64,000 bases of DNA, from positions 413,082 through 477,081 of the forward strand of contig LUVW01000007.1 of NCBI GenBank assembly GCA_001661515.1, in the 5' to 3' direction. Origin of the DNA: Capniomyces stellatus (lineage: Eukaryota; Kickxellomycota; Harpellomycetes; Harpellales; Legeriomycetaceae). Made by a program: the position numbers and the translations under genes. Positions 21,838-35,638 of the stretch are shown piece after piece. Positions within the stretch are counted from its first letter, which is position 1; each line of letters starts with the position of its first letter. The notes beneath the pieces were generated by a model that ran no database searches, was not told the DNA's origin, and saw only the letters and a list, made by a program, of their open reading frames with translations.

Positions 21838-22748
21838 ATGTTGCAGAGTATCAGAAGATTCGGGATTATAACCCCACGACTAAGATCGTACCATAGTGCT
21901 GCTGTTTTGCCAGCTGAATCAGGATTTTTTAAAAAAATGTTTGGAGGGAAAAAAGACGCAGTTGATATCACACCAAAGTCAGCAGAGAAACAGGATATTG
22001 AAGGTAGTGGCGAGACTGAGGCACAAATCCGAGACGATGTTTTTAAATTCGAAAGTGAGGAATTTGAATCGGCAGACAAAAAAAGGTAAGAAAAAAAATG
22101 CGTCAGTAAACAAAACAGGGCAATAAATATGAATCATTGAGACTTGGAGTGCGAATCTATATTGGATTTGTGGCTTATACAGCCTGTGTTGAGTTGGTAG
22201 ATGAGGTTAAATGTAAGAGAGTCAGAAAGTAATCTGGTGAATTATAAATATAAAAATAGTGAGGTGGTTAGGTATTTGCCAGTTGAAACAGTTGAAAGCG
22301 AATTGAAACCAGCGATTGTTGAAATACTGCCATTAAGCGAGGACTGGAAGCAAACCAGCATTAGCGACATCCAGATTAAAGAAAAGGTAGATACCAATTA
22401 AAATAGTGTTTCCAGCCTAGATCCAGGATAATACTGGATATAATGCAATGACTTGTGCCAAAATTTGTGCTAACATTCACGTGTGTGTGTGTGTGTGTGT
22501 GTGTAATAATCAATGTTTAGGTTGCGATTTTAGCTACAAGAATGTTCAAGATACAAATATCCAACCCTGCGTTGAACAACATGCAAACAGTGCAGGATTT
22601 AATAGAATACTATACACAGAAACCATCGGTTGTGACAGCAAACCACCCTGTTGCGGAATTTTACGGGGAAAATGAAAAGGATCTGCCACGAAACATGAAG
22701 TTTGTTCCATTCCACAAACACGAGCGTAAACTGCATGCCTACAATTAA
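21838..22748 (+). CDS. MRPL50: Mitochondrial ribosomal protein mL50
   Basis: Three exons: 21838-22085, about 22206-22386 and 22521-22748, giving about 218 residues. Exon 1 starts with an Arg-rich, acid-poor leader (LQSIRRFGII, then RLRSYHSAAV), as expected for a mitochondrial presequence. Exon 2 carries LPLSEDWKQTSISD, like the LPxxWxxxSLED stretch of animal MRPL50. Exon 3 carries NNMQTVQDLIEYYTQKP and KDLPRNMKFVP, matching its C-terminal RVRDVLDFY and NLPPNLK region. The product should be a large-subunit protein of the mitochondrial ribosome. The acceptor of exon 2 is uncertain (22206 or 22218, both in phase). It converges on P5C dehydrogenase about 340 bases away. Confidence 0.78.
22481..22504. 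repeat. (GT)12 microsatellite in mL50 intron 2
   Basis: Twelve perfect GT dinucleotides lie inside the second intron of the mL50 gene, about 16 bases before the acceptor. Confidence 0.95.
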
Positions 22749-23091
22749 AAAAAAAGGCCCACCCACCCACTTTAATTTTAAATATTTGGCTTTTCTTAAT
22801 CCAACCTGTTACAGTTTGATTTTTTTTCTTTCTTTAATTTTATACCTTTGACTTTTATTTATTATTCAACCTTTTTTCAAACCAATTCAAAAACTAATCG
22901 CGAGTTGAAAGTATCAATATTGCCTTTCCTACTAGTAAAAATAAATGAAAATAAATGGTATTACAATTGGAAAATTATTATTTTTTTTTTGCCAGTACAA
23001 TAAACTTGGATCAAGAATTTGTGTTTGATTATGGAAATTGTAGACAAAAAAATATATATATATGAATGGATGGACGAGACAACAACGTTGG
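22749..23091. other. Convergent 3' spacer, mL50/P5CDH
   Basis: AT-rich with T-runs on one side and A-runs on the other, consistent with two facing 3' ends. No open frame. Confidence 0.5.
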
Positions 23092-25243
<2,152 letters not shown>

Positions 25244-26306
25244 GATTTAATAAAACCTAAATATTCCTTTATTGAAAATAAAAGTAGTAAAACAAAAAGT
25301 TAATGAGGAAATGTGTTTATTTTTTGACGTGGCTGTAGCAAAGGAGTAACTATTTACAAATAATTATTCTTACAGTAAATAGTGTAGCCTTGTTTAAATT
25401 AAATGTTTGCTAGAGCACAATTAATAATAGTGCTTGTGGGTTGATGTAGTTGATAAATCTGGTGGTTGATATTATTAAAAAAATAAAATAAAAGATACTA
25501 GTGATATTTGTGGTTACTTTTTATATTTATTTATTTACTTTTTGTTGTTGATGTCTTGGATACTTGGCTTTATACTTTTTTTTTTTGTTTTTGCTCTCCT
25601 TTCACTTTTTTTTTTACCTCTTTTTTCTCCTTATTTTTTCCAAAATGAATCAAACAATTACAATTAGAAAAATAAAGACGACATGAACCATAAATTATAT
25701 TTTAAAAATAAAACAATGAATCGGAACTACCTTGAAAAATTTGAAATAGAAATTGACTGGTAAGGAAAAACCAAAAGCCAAAATGGTCATGAGGGAAACT
25801 ATGACCAGTTTTTAGTTTGAAACAATTATTTGATCGAAATTAAACCGACAGTAGCACCAGTTAATAATCATGTTTCATTTTTGGAACTTGCCATTCGTTT
25901 ATTGTTGTTTACAACTTTTCACCAATTTCCTACACCAATCTCCTACACCAACCTGAATAAGCTAAGATTTCAAGTCAGGAAGTCTATTTAAATAGAGTGA
26001 AAAATAACAACAGGAACAGTAGTAAATACAAGCTTTGGTAGCTGGAACAATCCACATTTAAACACTTTATTCTTTTGAGAAGTTGTCCAAGCAAAGGGAC
26101 TTTTGAATCAAAAACATGGAATAGTTACGACCGAAATCAAAATCAAATAAAAATTAAACTAAATATAAAATTTTAAATAATAATAATAATAATAGTAATA
26201 GTAATAGTAAATGAGAAGCAAAAAATTAAAGGGAAAGAGGCAAACACTAGAACAAATCAGCAATCAATTGGTTATTACAAATTGATTGCTGTTGCTATTG
26301 TCAAGT
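25244..26306. other. Intergenic, P5CDH promoter and RPC1 3' flank
   Basis: One kilobase of AT-rich sequence without a supported gene. A trinucleotide AAT/AGT repeat lies at 26177-26209. Long T-runs at 25579-25632 fit promoter-proximal poly(dA:dT). Confidence 0.5.
26177..26209. repeat. AAT/AGT trinucleotide microsatellite
   Basis: Five or six AAT units followed by three AGTAAT units, about 100 bases downstream of the RPC1 stop codon. Confidence 0.85.
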
Positions 26307-29300
26307 TTACGAGGCACAAAGTGGTGGATGGTAGGAATCTAAATCAAAAACAAGCGATCTAGGTTCGAACTTGCAAATAGAATCGGTATACCCGCTTCTA
26401 GCACCACCAGGGTTGGCGCCTGAACCTTCAGAAGCGACTGTAGGTTCAGAGATGCTGTTTTCATCGTTCAACAACAGCTTGAACATTCCAGTTCCGATAT
26501 TCATCTGAGTGCCCATAATAATTCTCTCACTCACACCCTCAATCTCATCCTGCTTCCCGTACACAGCAGCGTCAAACAAGTGGTCAGTGGTCTTTTCGAA
26601 ACTGGCCAACATCATCACTGAATCCTTCATTTTGGCTATTCCAAACCTTGTGATTCCAAGAACCTCACCCTTATACGTCATTATATCGCCCAACAACATC
26701 ACGTGTCGCGGATCAATAGACATGCCGTGGGACTGCATTGTATACTGGATCTCGTTGATGATTGTAGACCTTGCAGCCTCAATCCCCAACACCTGCTGCA
26801 TCTCCATTACGTGGTTGGAGGTGGTTTTGGTTCCAATTACCCCATCAACGCACATGACATCACGCAGACCATACCCTTCAACCAGCAAATCGTACACACC
26901 CCGGCCCGTGTCTGAAATCACTGACCGAACAACCTGGTTGAACCCATTGACCACAATCTTTCCAAGCTCTCGCTTCAGGTGCTGCATGCTGTAGTGCAGT
27001 TTCTGTTTATCCTTGACGGAAACAAACACACGCAGTCTGTCGGGGTAATAAACACGGACGTTTTGCTCGCCAATCTTGAGTTTTGGCGCCATTGCTATCG
27101 CGGTTGCTATCTGGTCAAGCCCGATTTCCAGCTGCAGCTTGGACAACGTGGTGATGTCGATTTTGACGCCCAAGTAGCACTGGCTGGGCCTGTACACCTC
27201 CTCGATGCACTCTGCAATATCGCTGAGCAAACACCGCTCGACTCTTCCCTTGACGATTCTGGCCGACTGCAGACTGTTGTTTGAAACAAGTTTTGCAGTG
27301 ATGATGGGCGTGCTGATTACTTTTGCCGCATTGATAATCTCTTTGATTCTGGGCACACCAAGCGTCACATTCATGGAAGCAACACCAGCAAAATGGAATG
27401 TCTTAAGCGTCATCTGCGTTCCAGGTTCACCAATAGACTGTGCCCCCAACGCCCCAACAGCAGTTCCAGGCTCGATTTTGGCGCTCTGGTACTTTTTCAT
27501 GCAAAACTCAAAAAACATTTCCAGCCGTGGCCTTGTTATGTACAGCTTGTTGGACACCACGCGTCGAGACGCTAGGTTGAGGGACTTGTCCGTGTTCTCC
27601 AAGTATTGGCTCTCCATCCCATCAACCATGTCGGGCTCCTGGTCAAACTTGGGCAACCCATAGGAATCGCGCAAAAAGGCCACTTTGTCCGCCAGCCCAT
27701 CACAAAACTCAAGCAGCGAATCCAGCCACAACTTGGTGCACATTTTGACCACCCTGGGCTCGGAAACCGCAACTCTGGCAAGCTTTTTGACCATGTATGG
27801 CGGCAGCCCCATAGGTGAATCGCTGTTTACTGGACAGATCTGCTCAATGTGCGACCAATTTCGCATAAACTCTACTGGGAAGCCGTCACCCTCCAGCTCT
27901 GACGGATCAAGACCATCGTCACCATAAGTAAACTGGACCATTCCACCCGTTGAGGTACGGACCGAAGTGTCGTAGTGGATTGACAGATCCTCAAGAGCCT
28001 TCATCAGTCTGCGCTGCATATACCCGGTTTCAGCCGTCTTGACAGCCGTGTCAACCAGCCCCTCACGGCCAGAAATCGCATGGAACAAAAACTCTGTTGG
28101 CGACAAGCCCGAGTAGAAACTGTTTTGCACAAATCCTTTGGCTGCAGGCGTCTTTGAGTGCTTGAGGAAGTGCGGCAGTGTTCGGTCCGTAAACCCGTTG
28201 GCTATTCTGGACCCACTGACAATCTGCTGCCCCACGGAAGCCACCATCTGGCACACATTGATTGTTGATCCCTTTGACCCGCAGGTTGCCATAATCAATG
28301 GCGCGTTGTGTCGTCCCAACTCCTGCATACAAATCGACCCTGCATCATCACGAACACGCGACAAAACTCCCGATAGCGTAGACTCAAGCGTCTGCTCCTC
28401 GTCGCACCCCGGCAAGTTCACAAGCTTTCCCTGCATACTTTGCTCAATCAAGTTGTTGCACTTCTCGTAAGCCTCCTCAATGATAATGTCCTTGAGACCA
28501 CGCAGCTTCTCGCCCGGTGTCACGTCGGATATCCCAATTGAAAATCCTTGGTTGCAACTCCATCGCGCCGACAGCTTGGCCAGCCTGTTCATAATCGCAG
28601 CTGCCTCAGAAGTCCCGTAGTCGTGCAGAACCACAAAGAAAATAGACTTCTTCTTTCCATCTCCAATAATCGACTTGTCAAGAACCCCACACATAATCTC
28701 ACTGTCGATAATCACCAAGTACCCATCACTAGGACACATCTCATTCACCCGCTTTGATCCAGGCGCAGGCTTGGTGTACGACTTGGTCTTGGTCTCCAGC
28801 CCCACACTCACTGGCGACTGCCTGTTTGGCCTCATCAGCATATTGATCACCTGCTTTCCCGACCACAGGACACTCGGCTTCAAAATGCACGGTCCTGGCA
28901 GGTCGACGTGCACATTTGCGTCAAAGCAGTACGATATAATCTGTGAAACCTCCGCTCGTGTGTAGAACCTGTCCCTCTGCGTAATCAAGTACGCCGTCGT
29001 AATGAAATCCTGCGTCGCTCCAATAATCGGCTCCCCATTACGTGGCGTCACCAGGTTGTTCTTCACCCCCATAAGAACCATCGCCTCTGCTCGCGCCTCC
29101 TCTGTCTGCGGCAAATGCAGATTCATTTCGTCTCCATCAAAATCCGCATTGTAAGGCGTACACACACACTCGTTAAACCTAAACGTCCGCCACGGCTTGA
29201 TCCTCGCTCTATGCGCCATGATCGACAGTCTATGCAGCGACGGCTGTCTGTTAAACAACACAATATCTCCATCATTCATGTGTCTCTCCACTATGTCTCC

Positions 29301-30893
29301 ATACTGCAAGTTATCCGCCAACTCGTCTCTACGCCCAAACTTCAAAAACCTCTTCAGTCCCCCGTCCTGCAGCTTCTGGATGTAGTTTGCTCCTGGATGC
29401 ACATTCGGCCCATTCACCACCAGCTTCTTGAGCTTTTCCTTGTTAAACTTGGTCACCACCTCCGGATACGTCAACACTTTTGCCACCAGCTCCGGCACCG
29501 CCACCTCATCTATCCCCATGTTTGGATCAGGCGAAATCACTGTTCTGCCCGAGAAATCCACTCTCTTCCCCGAAAGATTTCCCCTAAATCTGCCCTGCTT
29601 TCCCTTAAGTCTTTGGGTAAACCCTCTTATTGGCTTTCCTGCAACCGCAATTGAAATCCCCGGCACTTCCGAACTGATGTACATTGCTATCGCCAACGAA
29701 AGAAAGTCCCACTGCTCCATAATGTTGCTCACCGACGCCCCCTTCTTGATCCCCGCCTCAATCAACGAATTGATGAATATAATCTCCGTCAGCTTCACTG
29801 TCAAATCATCCTCGTTGCTTCCTCCATCCTGCGCCACCGACGGTCTGATACAAACCGGCGGCACTGGCACTGCTGTCCATATGAACTGCTCAGGCCGGCC
29901 CCCATTCGAGTCAAGTCCCATAAGTTCGCTGTCCTATAGTCATACAACATAACCCAATCGCTTTAACCATATATCGCATTACACCACACTTTAACTCCCC
30001 CCCCCCGCGACATTACATTCAATTTTCAACTTTCAACTTTCAATTTTGTCTCACGTCCTTACCTCGTTGCTAATCCTTTGGAAAAGTTGGTACGCTCTAA
30101 GCGGTGTTAGCTCTTCCTGCGCCTTGTTCACATATGGCTTGATTTCTGGCATGTCCTCTGCCGTCTTTTCCAAGTCCTTTTTAAACAACTCGTACTCTGC
30201 TGCTGTTCTCTTTTGCCGAAACTTTTCATGCACTATCTTAAGTGGCCCCACTTTTTTTACTACTCCGTTTGTTCCACCACAATGCATGCAGTAGGTTACT
30301 TTCTTGCACTTTGTGTTTATTGATTTGATTATCCCCCGTATTTGCAACCCATCAAGCCCCGGCGTTCTAAGCCTTTTCAAGTAAGAACGGCGGTCCTGCT
30401 CGTCCAGCATTACCTTGCAGCATGTCTACAAACCAGTACAACTACTTTTACATTTGTTCTCTTCACATCGCTCCAACACTATAATCCTAAATAACTACCC
30501 CCCCCCCTCCAACCACCTTATGTCTAGATCCCCCCACATCACTGCAATCTTAATTATAAACTCCTCTCTTACCTTGCAAATATTCTGTAAAATCGTAATC
30601 GTTGGCTTGAAGTATCCGATATGGAAAACTGGAACGCATAGATTAATGTACCCCCAATGCCCAATACAGTCTGCCAGCGACAACCCACAAGTCTCACAAA
30701 ACGAAGACTTGTCTGATACTCCCAGTCTCTTATCCAAAACACCGTTTTTGACCTGAAGCTTGTCCTCTGCACTATACAAATCCCGATTCGTGATTTGTAA
30801 CTCTGCCGATCTCCGAATGTCGTTGGCGCTCGGAACTCCAAATTGTATCATCTTTACCCTCTTGGGCACCGAATGCGAAACATGCGCCTTCAT
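26307..30893 (-). CDS. RPC1: RNA polymerase III largest subunit (C160)
   Basis: Three exons on the minus strand, 30893-30573, 30425-30063 and 29933-26307, all phase 0, giving 1436 residues. The first ATG giving the family N-terminus is at 30893 (SVPKRVKMIQFGVPS). The clamp zinc ligands appear as CETCGLSLADCIGHWG and CMHCGG. Exon 3 has FRGNLSGKRVDFSGRTVISP, the catalytic magnesium loop NADFDGDEMNLHLP (near residue 489), the funnel/bridge-helix region GLSPTEFLFHAISGREGLVD, and EPGTQMTLKTFHFAG followed by GVPRIKEIINA. The GATCGSKGS and PPVCIRPSV contexts fit Pol III rather than Pol I or II. It is the catalytic core for tRNA, 5S and U6 synthesis. Its C-terminus is short, without a CTD repeat, as in Pol III. 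Both introns are near the 5' end, and both contain a G10 run on the coding strand. Confidence 0.97.
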
Positions 30894-32198
30894 TTTTTCA
30901 CGTTCTTGTTCTATTTTGCTCTCCTGATTCAAACCAATACTTGGAAAGTAAACAGCTCCTTAATTCTGTATTTCTCTCTCCCTCTCACTACCCAACTTCG
31001 TCTTATCTTACTAGTCTTTTTTTTTGTATCGTTGTTTAATGCTAATCCTCCAAGTGACTCTACCAATTTCCGTTTCCGAATTTATTTTCTTTAATTCTTG
31101 TTTTTCTTTACCTTTATTTCTGATCTACCTCTTTTTTCTCTTTACAAGATTGTTTTGGCTTTTTCTACCCCTCTATGCTTTTTAAAATCCACTGTTGCTT
31201 TGTTCCCCCTTACTTGGTATTAATTGCTGAATTTAATTGACAGAATAAGCGTTGATCTTTTACCAAACAATGCCTTTACAAGATATTTGTATTGTATCAA
31301 ACTGCGCTACTAATTTTCATGTTTACTCGTTCTAAAACTTTTTTTTTCGTTCCCTTGTAATTCCAAATTTTTTTGGAACAAAAAAAAAATGATACTAGAT
31401 TTTTTGTTTTAATTAGCTGGGGAACAAGCGCAAGTATGAATAAAGTTGGTTCGATGGATTAGTGTAGTCAATTAAAAATTTTCGATTTAGTCATTCTGCT
31501 GTTTGATTCGGCATTTAATACAAACATTCAGCTTTTACTCTCAACCTTCAACAGCGATAAAAAAAAAAAAGTTTAAGAAACTTTGCAAAACTTGTAATTG
31601 GCTAAACCACCCGGGTAGAATGAAGCAACCCCAACCATGACTAAAATAAGACTCCTAATGCTCCTCGAGACTCACATTGACATTTTGGCTTTTCTTTCCA
31701 CACCTCGATACATTGCAAACATAGTCTGTGCATGCTCTATAGTGTTGTGTCTTGATCAGCAAAGCAGCCATGTAGATAGTGGCAGTTTGTACACTGCCTT
31801 GTCTTGCTTTTACCGAGAATACTAACTCCGTCAACTCCGTTGTTCTATTTATTATAACAAAGGTTGTTGAAGGTTGGTTTTATTAATTTTGAATCAAACT
31901 GGATGTTAGTGCTGCACTTTTTAAAAAAAAAAATTAAAAAAATAGCTGATTTATCAATAAACGCTATCGAGTTTACTTGGCTGCTCTGATTAGCAGTTTG
32001 ATTCGATTGATTTTGTTTAAATTAACTTTTTTTTTATAAAAAAGCAGAAAAGAAAAAAAAATACACTATTAAGTTTAGTTTGCCTTAGATAGTATCAACA
32101 GTTATATAATTTAAATAAACTGAATAAACGAAAGCATCTGTTTAGACATTATATTGCTACTTGGAGAAAATAAACAGTAAAAGGACAATTATAGGGAA
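30894..32198. other. Divergent promoter region RPC1/mS29
   Basis: Spacer of 1.3 kb between divergently read genes. T-rich near RPC1, A-rich near mS29, with a T-then-A palindromic tract near 31917-31934. A 62-codon ATG frame at 31637-31825 has no family resemblance and is probably chance. Confidence 0.5.
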
Positions 32199-34421
32199 AT
32201 GAGCATGCTAACAAAAGGGATTAAATCCTTATCAATCATCGACAGATCTTCGAAATCAGTACTCAAAAGCGGTCCGAAATTGGTTGCATGCTTTAGCTCT
32301 GCATCAATCCTGCAAGCTGGGAAACGAAAGGGTAAGTTTGCCTGGTTGTCTTACAGAGTTTGTCTTTGGTTTCAACAAAATAAAGCAGACCGACAAAACA
32401 TCTGAATTTAAAGTTTCTAACGCTCAAGTATAAAATGGTCATTCGAGAAAATAATCCAACTATTATAAAGTATAAAAGCATGGACGTTTATATCGAACTA
32501 ATACATAAAAATGTACATGAAACGACAACAAACATAATGCAGCTGTGAGGTTTTATTAATTTTGTGTAAATTCTAAAAATCAAAACTAAAATAGAGGCTG
32601 ATCGTACAAAATCAGCATCCTTCGTAAGAAAGAACAAAAGCGCTAAGCAAAAGGCAAGTCAGAATTACGGTTTAGAAAGTGTAATTTGTTTGACTGGTCG
32701 AGAATGCGTTACTGGAACTACTGCTAAAAATGGAATTTAATAGAGAGGCGGTGATTCAGGAGAAAGTGTTAAAATGGAAAAGAATCCATTCTACTATAAA
32801 CCAGCAATCGTCATGGAATTCGAATCACTTGGCTTTGTAAGAGCTTAACCATTGTTTTTTATTAATCACTTGGACATTTTGATTCTTTGAATTTACATGC
32901 AAATGTTCATTAGGCTTTGGTTTCAAATCTTAAAACTGAATTAACGCATCCTTTCTAATTTGTACATTGATTTACCTGGTAGGAAAACGCTGTTTCTGAG
33001 TCTGTAAACAAGAATTTCGAGATTGACAGCACTTTATTACAAGGTCTTGGTGAAAAGGGATTGCCCGGAAACCTCCACCAAAACGTAAGCCTACTAGCAC
33101 AACTTTGTTCGCACTTTCCACAACCACTTTGGGCCTGTTTATATGATGCTATCAAAAAAAAAGTTATTAATAATGCCGCTCCATTTAAAGTTGGACGAAT
33201 AATAATAAAAATACATACATCCAAATGTAGGCTGGTATTGTAAGCAACAAAGGCTTGGTTTTCCGCAAAGTTGCTCTTAATGTGGTCGAAAAAATGCTAC
33301 AAAGTCTTGAAACGCCAAGAAAAAAGGGCTTGATAATTGGTAAGTTGAGTTTCCTAAAGCTACAAACACTATTTTGCTTTCAAAGCCACTCATAATACAA
33401 AATATAGACGCGATTGTGATATGGTTTTGCAATACATTTTTTTATTGACTAAATATGTTTTTGTTCACTAGATGGAAAGTCTGGGATAGGAAAAAGCATT
33501 GTTATGTTGCAGGCCGTGTCCTGCGCAGTCAAAGCAGACTGGTTTGTTATCTATGTAAACGAGAGTAAGTCAAACTAGCGCAGCAGTATAATATCAATTG
33601 ATAATGAACTGATGGTATACTCTGCATTTATAACCTTCTGACTAAAATACTCTACGCTATTACACTTGGTTCCAACAGCCAACTCTTGGGTTGACTCAAG
33701 CTTGTCATACTCGCCAGTGCCTGAACAGCCAAATAAGTTCCACCAAAAGATCCTTGTATCAGCTCTTCTCCAGCAAATCAAGGCTATAAACAACCCTGAA
33801 CTCCTTGACACCAAACTAAAAACCAACGTTGAACTAACCTTTGGAAAGCAAGTAGTTCCAGCGGGAACAAGTATTGGCACTGTTATTGACATTGGAATAA
33901 AGTCTCCAGTTTACTCTCATGAGGTTCTGGATGCTGTGCTTGACACTGTTTCAAAACAGTCTGAAGTTCCAGTAATGATCGCAATTGACCAAATCAACAC
34001 TCTGTTTTCTAGGTCATCGTACACAGACCAGAAAAACAACATGATCTATGCAAGTAGATTGAAGTTGGTTGAAAGCTTTTTGCCATTTTACCAGAACCAA
34101 AGCCAAGACCAAGACTCAAAGCCATTCAAGTCCATTCCAAAGGGGATAGCTATTGGTGCCACCTCCAAGCTAGATTCCCGATTCCAAAACTCCAAGTTCT
34201 ACGAAAAAATCGAAGCTGAGCCAAAAAACAACGAATTTGATGTCATTTCCGTTCCCTCCCTTAATGCAGATGAGTCAAAGGCCATACTGTCACACTACCA
34301 TGACTCAGGGTTATTGCCTTACGAACCATCAGAAAATATTGTAATGAAGTTCTGGACTGCAACCTCTGGAAACCCATCTAAAATTCTGCAATCCTGCGCA
34401 AAGTTTACCACTGGCAGCTAA
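32199..34421 (+). CDS. DAP3: Mitochondrial ribosomal protein mS29 (DAP3 GTPase)
   Basis: Seven exons close in phase: 32199-32331, 32595-32680, 32744-32836, 32983-33084, 33231-33339, 33472-33564 and 33679-34421, giving 452 residues. Exon 1 is a basic Ser-rich presequence. Exon 6 encodes the P-loop GKSGIGKS (residues 176-183) followed by IVMLQAVSCAVKADWFVIYV. Exon 7 continues with NSWVDSSLSYSPVPEQPNKF, VMIAIDQINTLFS (Walker B-like) and GIAIGATSKLD. These are the marks of the DAP3/mS29 family, the GTP-binding protein in the head of the mitochondrial small subunit. Intron 2 is only 63 bases. Exons 2 and 3 have low conservation and were placed by open frame and phase. Confidence 0.88.
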
Positions 34422-35638
34422 ACCTCACCTAATACAAATATAACTCTCTTCAAACACCAATATACTCTTTACTCTTTTTTCTTTTTTTTTATCTCTCACT
34501 TTGCTATCTCTTTTTTATTTGCTCGTTTTAAATTTTTATTTATTTATTCACTCGATTTAATTTATCCACTATTTTCTCCATGCCAACTAATTGATAATAA
34601 CGGTAGCCTGGAAAAACAAAAAGTAGTAAAGGCTTGGATTGACCTGGTGCCTAAATGCATCGCGTGTATTAACACTATGTTCACTGGCATTAGTTTCGAT
34701 CAATTTAATGGCTGTTTTAAACGCTTTCCGAGAAACAAAGCTCCGTTGAAAGCTGTCTCTTGTGTATCTTTCGCATTTACTATTTGTTGTTGTTTGATTG
34801 CTTAGTACTTGGTTGTTTGGTACTTGGTTGTTTGGTTGGCTTGGAATATGGCCTCAAGCACCATAATTCCTTGGCCCCCTTCCCTTGGCTACTTGTTAAC
34901 TCAACCTTCTTGCTTTTCCCATCATTCGGTATACGTTTTACCACCAATATTTATTTGTTTTTCCATTAAAATGGAACAAAACTTGAACTGATTATTCAAA
35001 TTCAACATTTAAAAAAAGAATTATAAATTATAAAACTGACGCTTAATAAAATAAATCAACAGTTACTTTTTTCTTTTATTTAACTTGGTAGTTGTACTAT
35101 TCTGTAGAGTACATCATTGCTACAAATCTTATTTAAGAAAAGACCATTCAATCTGCTTAGCTGTATAATTAACATTAACTCAGTGTTAAAATACAAGCCC
35201 ACACTCACTGCCAACACAATTGAAAAGTATGTAAACCAATTCAACTTTATAATGCTTTTGACTACCCAACATTTCTTTTTTTTAAAAAATGAAAAAAAAA
35301 TACAAGTTTTACATCAAAATTAACTTGCTCGAATTTCACTACTACTATTGCTTTGAAAATCATATTGCCCTATTAAGCTTATAAACGTGCTCCTTGCCGA
35401 TTATTATATTCGCAGTTCTGATAGAAAACATCATTCAAGCTAAGAATTTCACCGAGCCAAAGTTTTACGAACGAATTACGGCTGTTAAAACACAGAAATC
35501 TCAGCTCGGCGCGTATTTAACAAACATAAGTGTAGCAATAAAATCGACAATAAAAGCTATCCAACTTTATAAACCTTTTTTTTTTCAGAAACCACAATTA
35601 CTTATCTCTGACTAGCTTTGAGAGATTCTAGTTTTGGG
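34422..35638. other. Spacer with possible unassigned exons
   Basis: AT-rich. A 15-base direct repeat, TACTTGGTTGTTTGG, occurs twice at 34806-34835. Two open segments look exon-like: 35107-35228 ends at a GTATGT donor, and one starts after a TTCGCAG acceptor at 35414 and includes FTEPKFYERITAVKTQKSQ. Their phases do not join to each other or to the G-patch gene downstream. The second has a faint resemblance to the end of mitochondrial bS21, too weak to call. Confidence 0.3.

Noticed and set aside
26355..26375. GGTTCGAAC, like the T-arm of a tRNA
   Set aside because: It is inside the RPC1 coding region and no acceptor stem or anticodon arm can be built around it.
29428..29952. Plus-strand frame of 174 codons opposite RPC1
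   Set aside because: Lies entirely on the antisense of a highly conserved exon; shows no domain.
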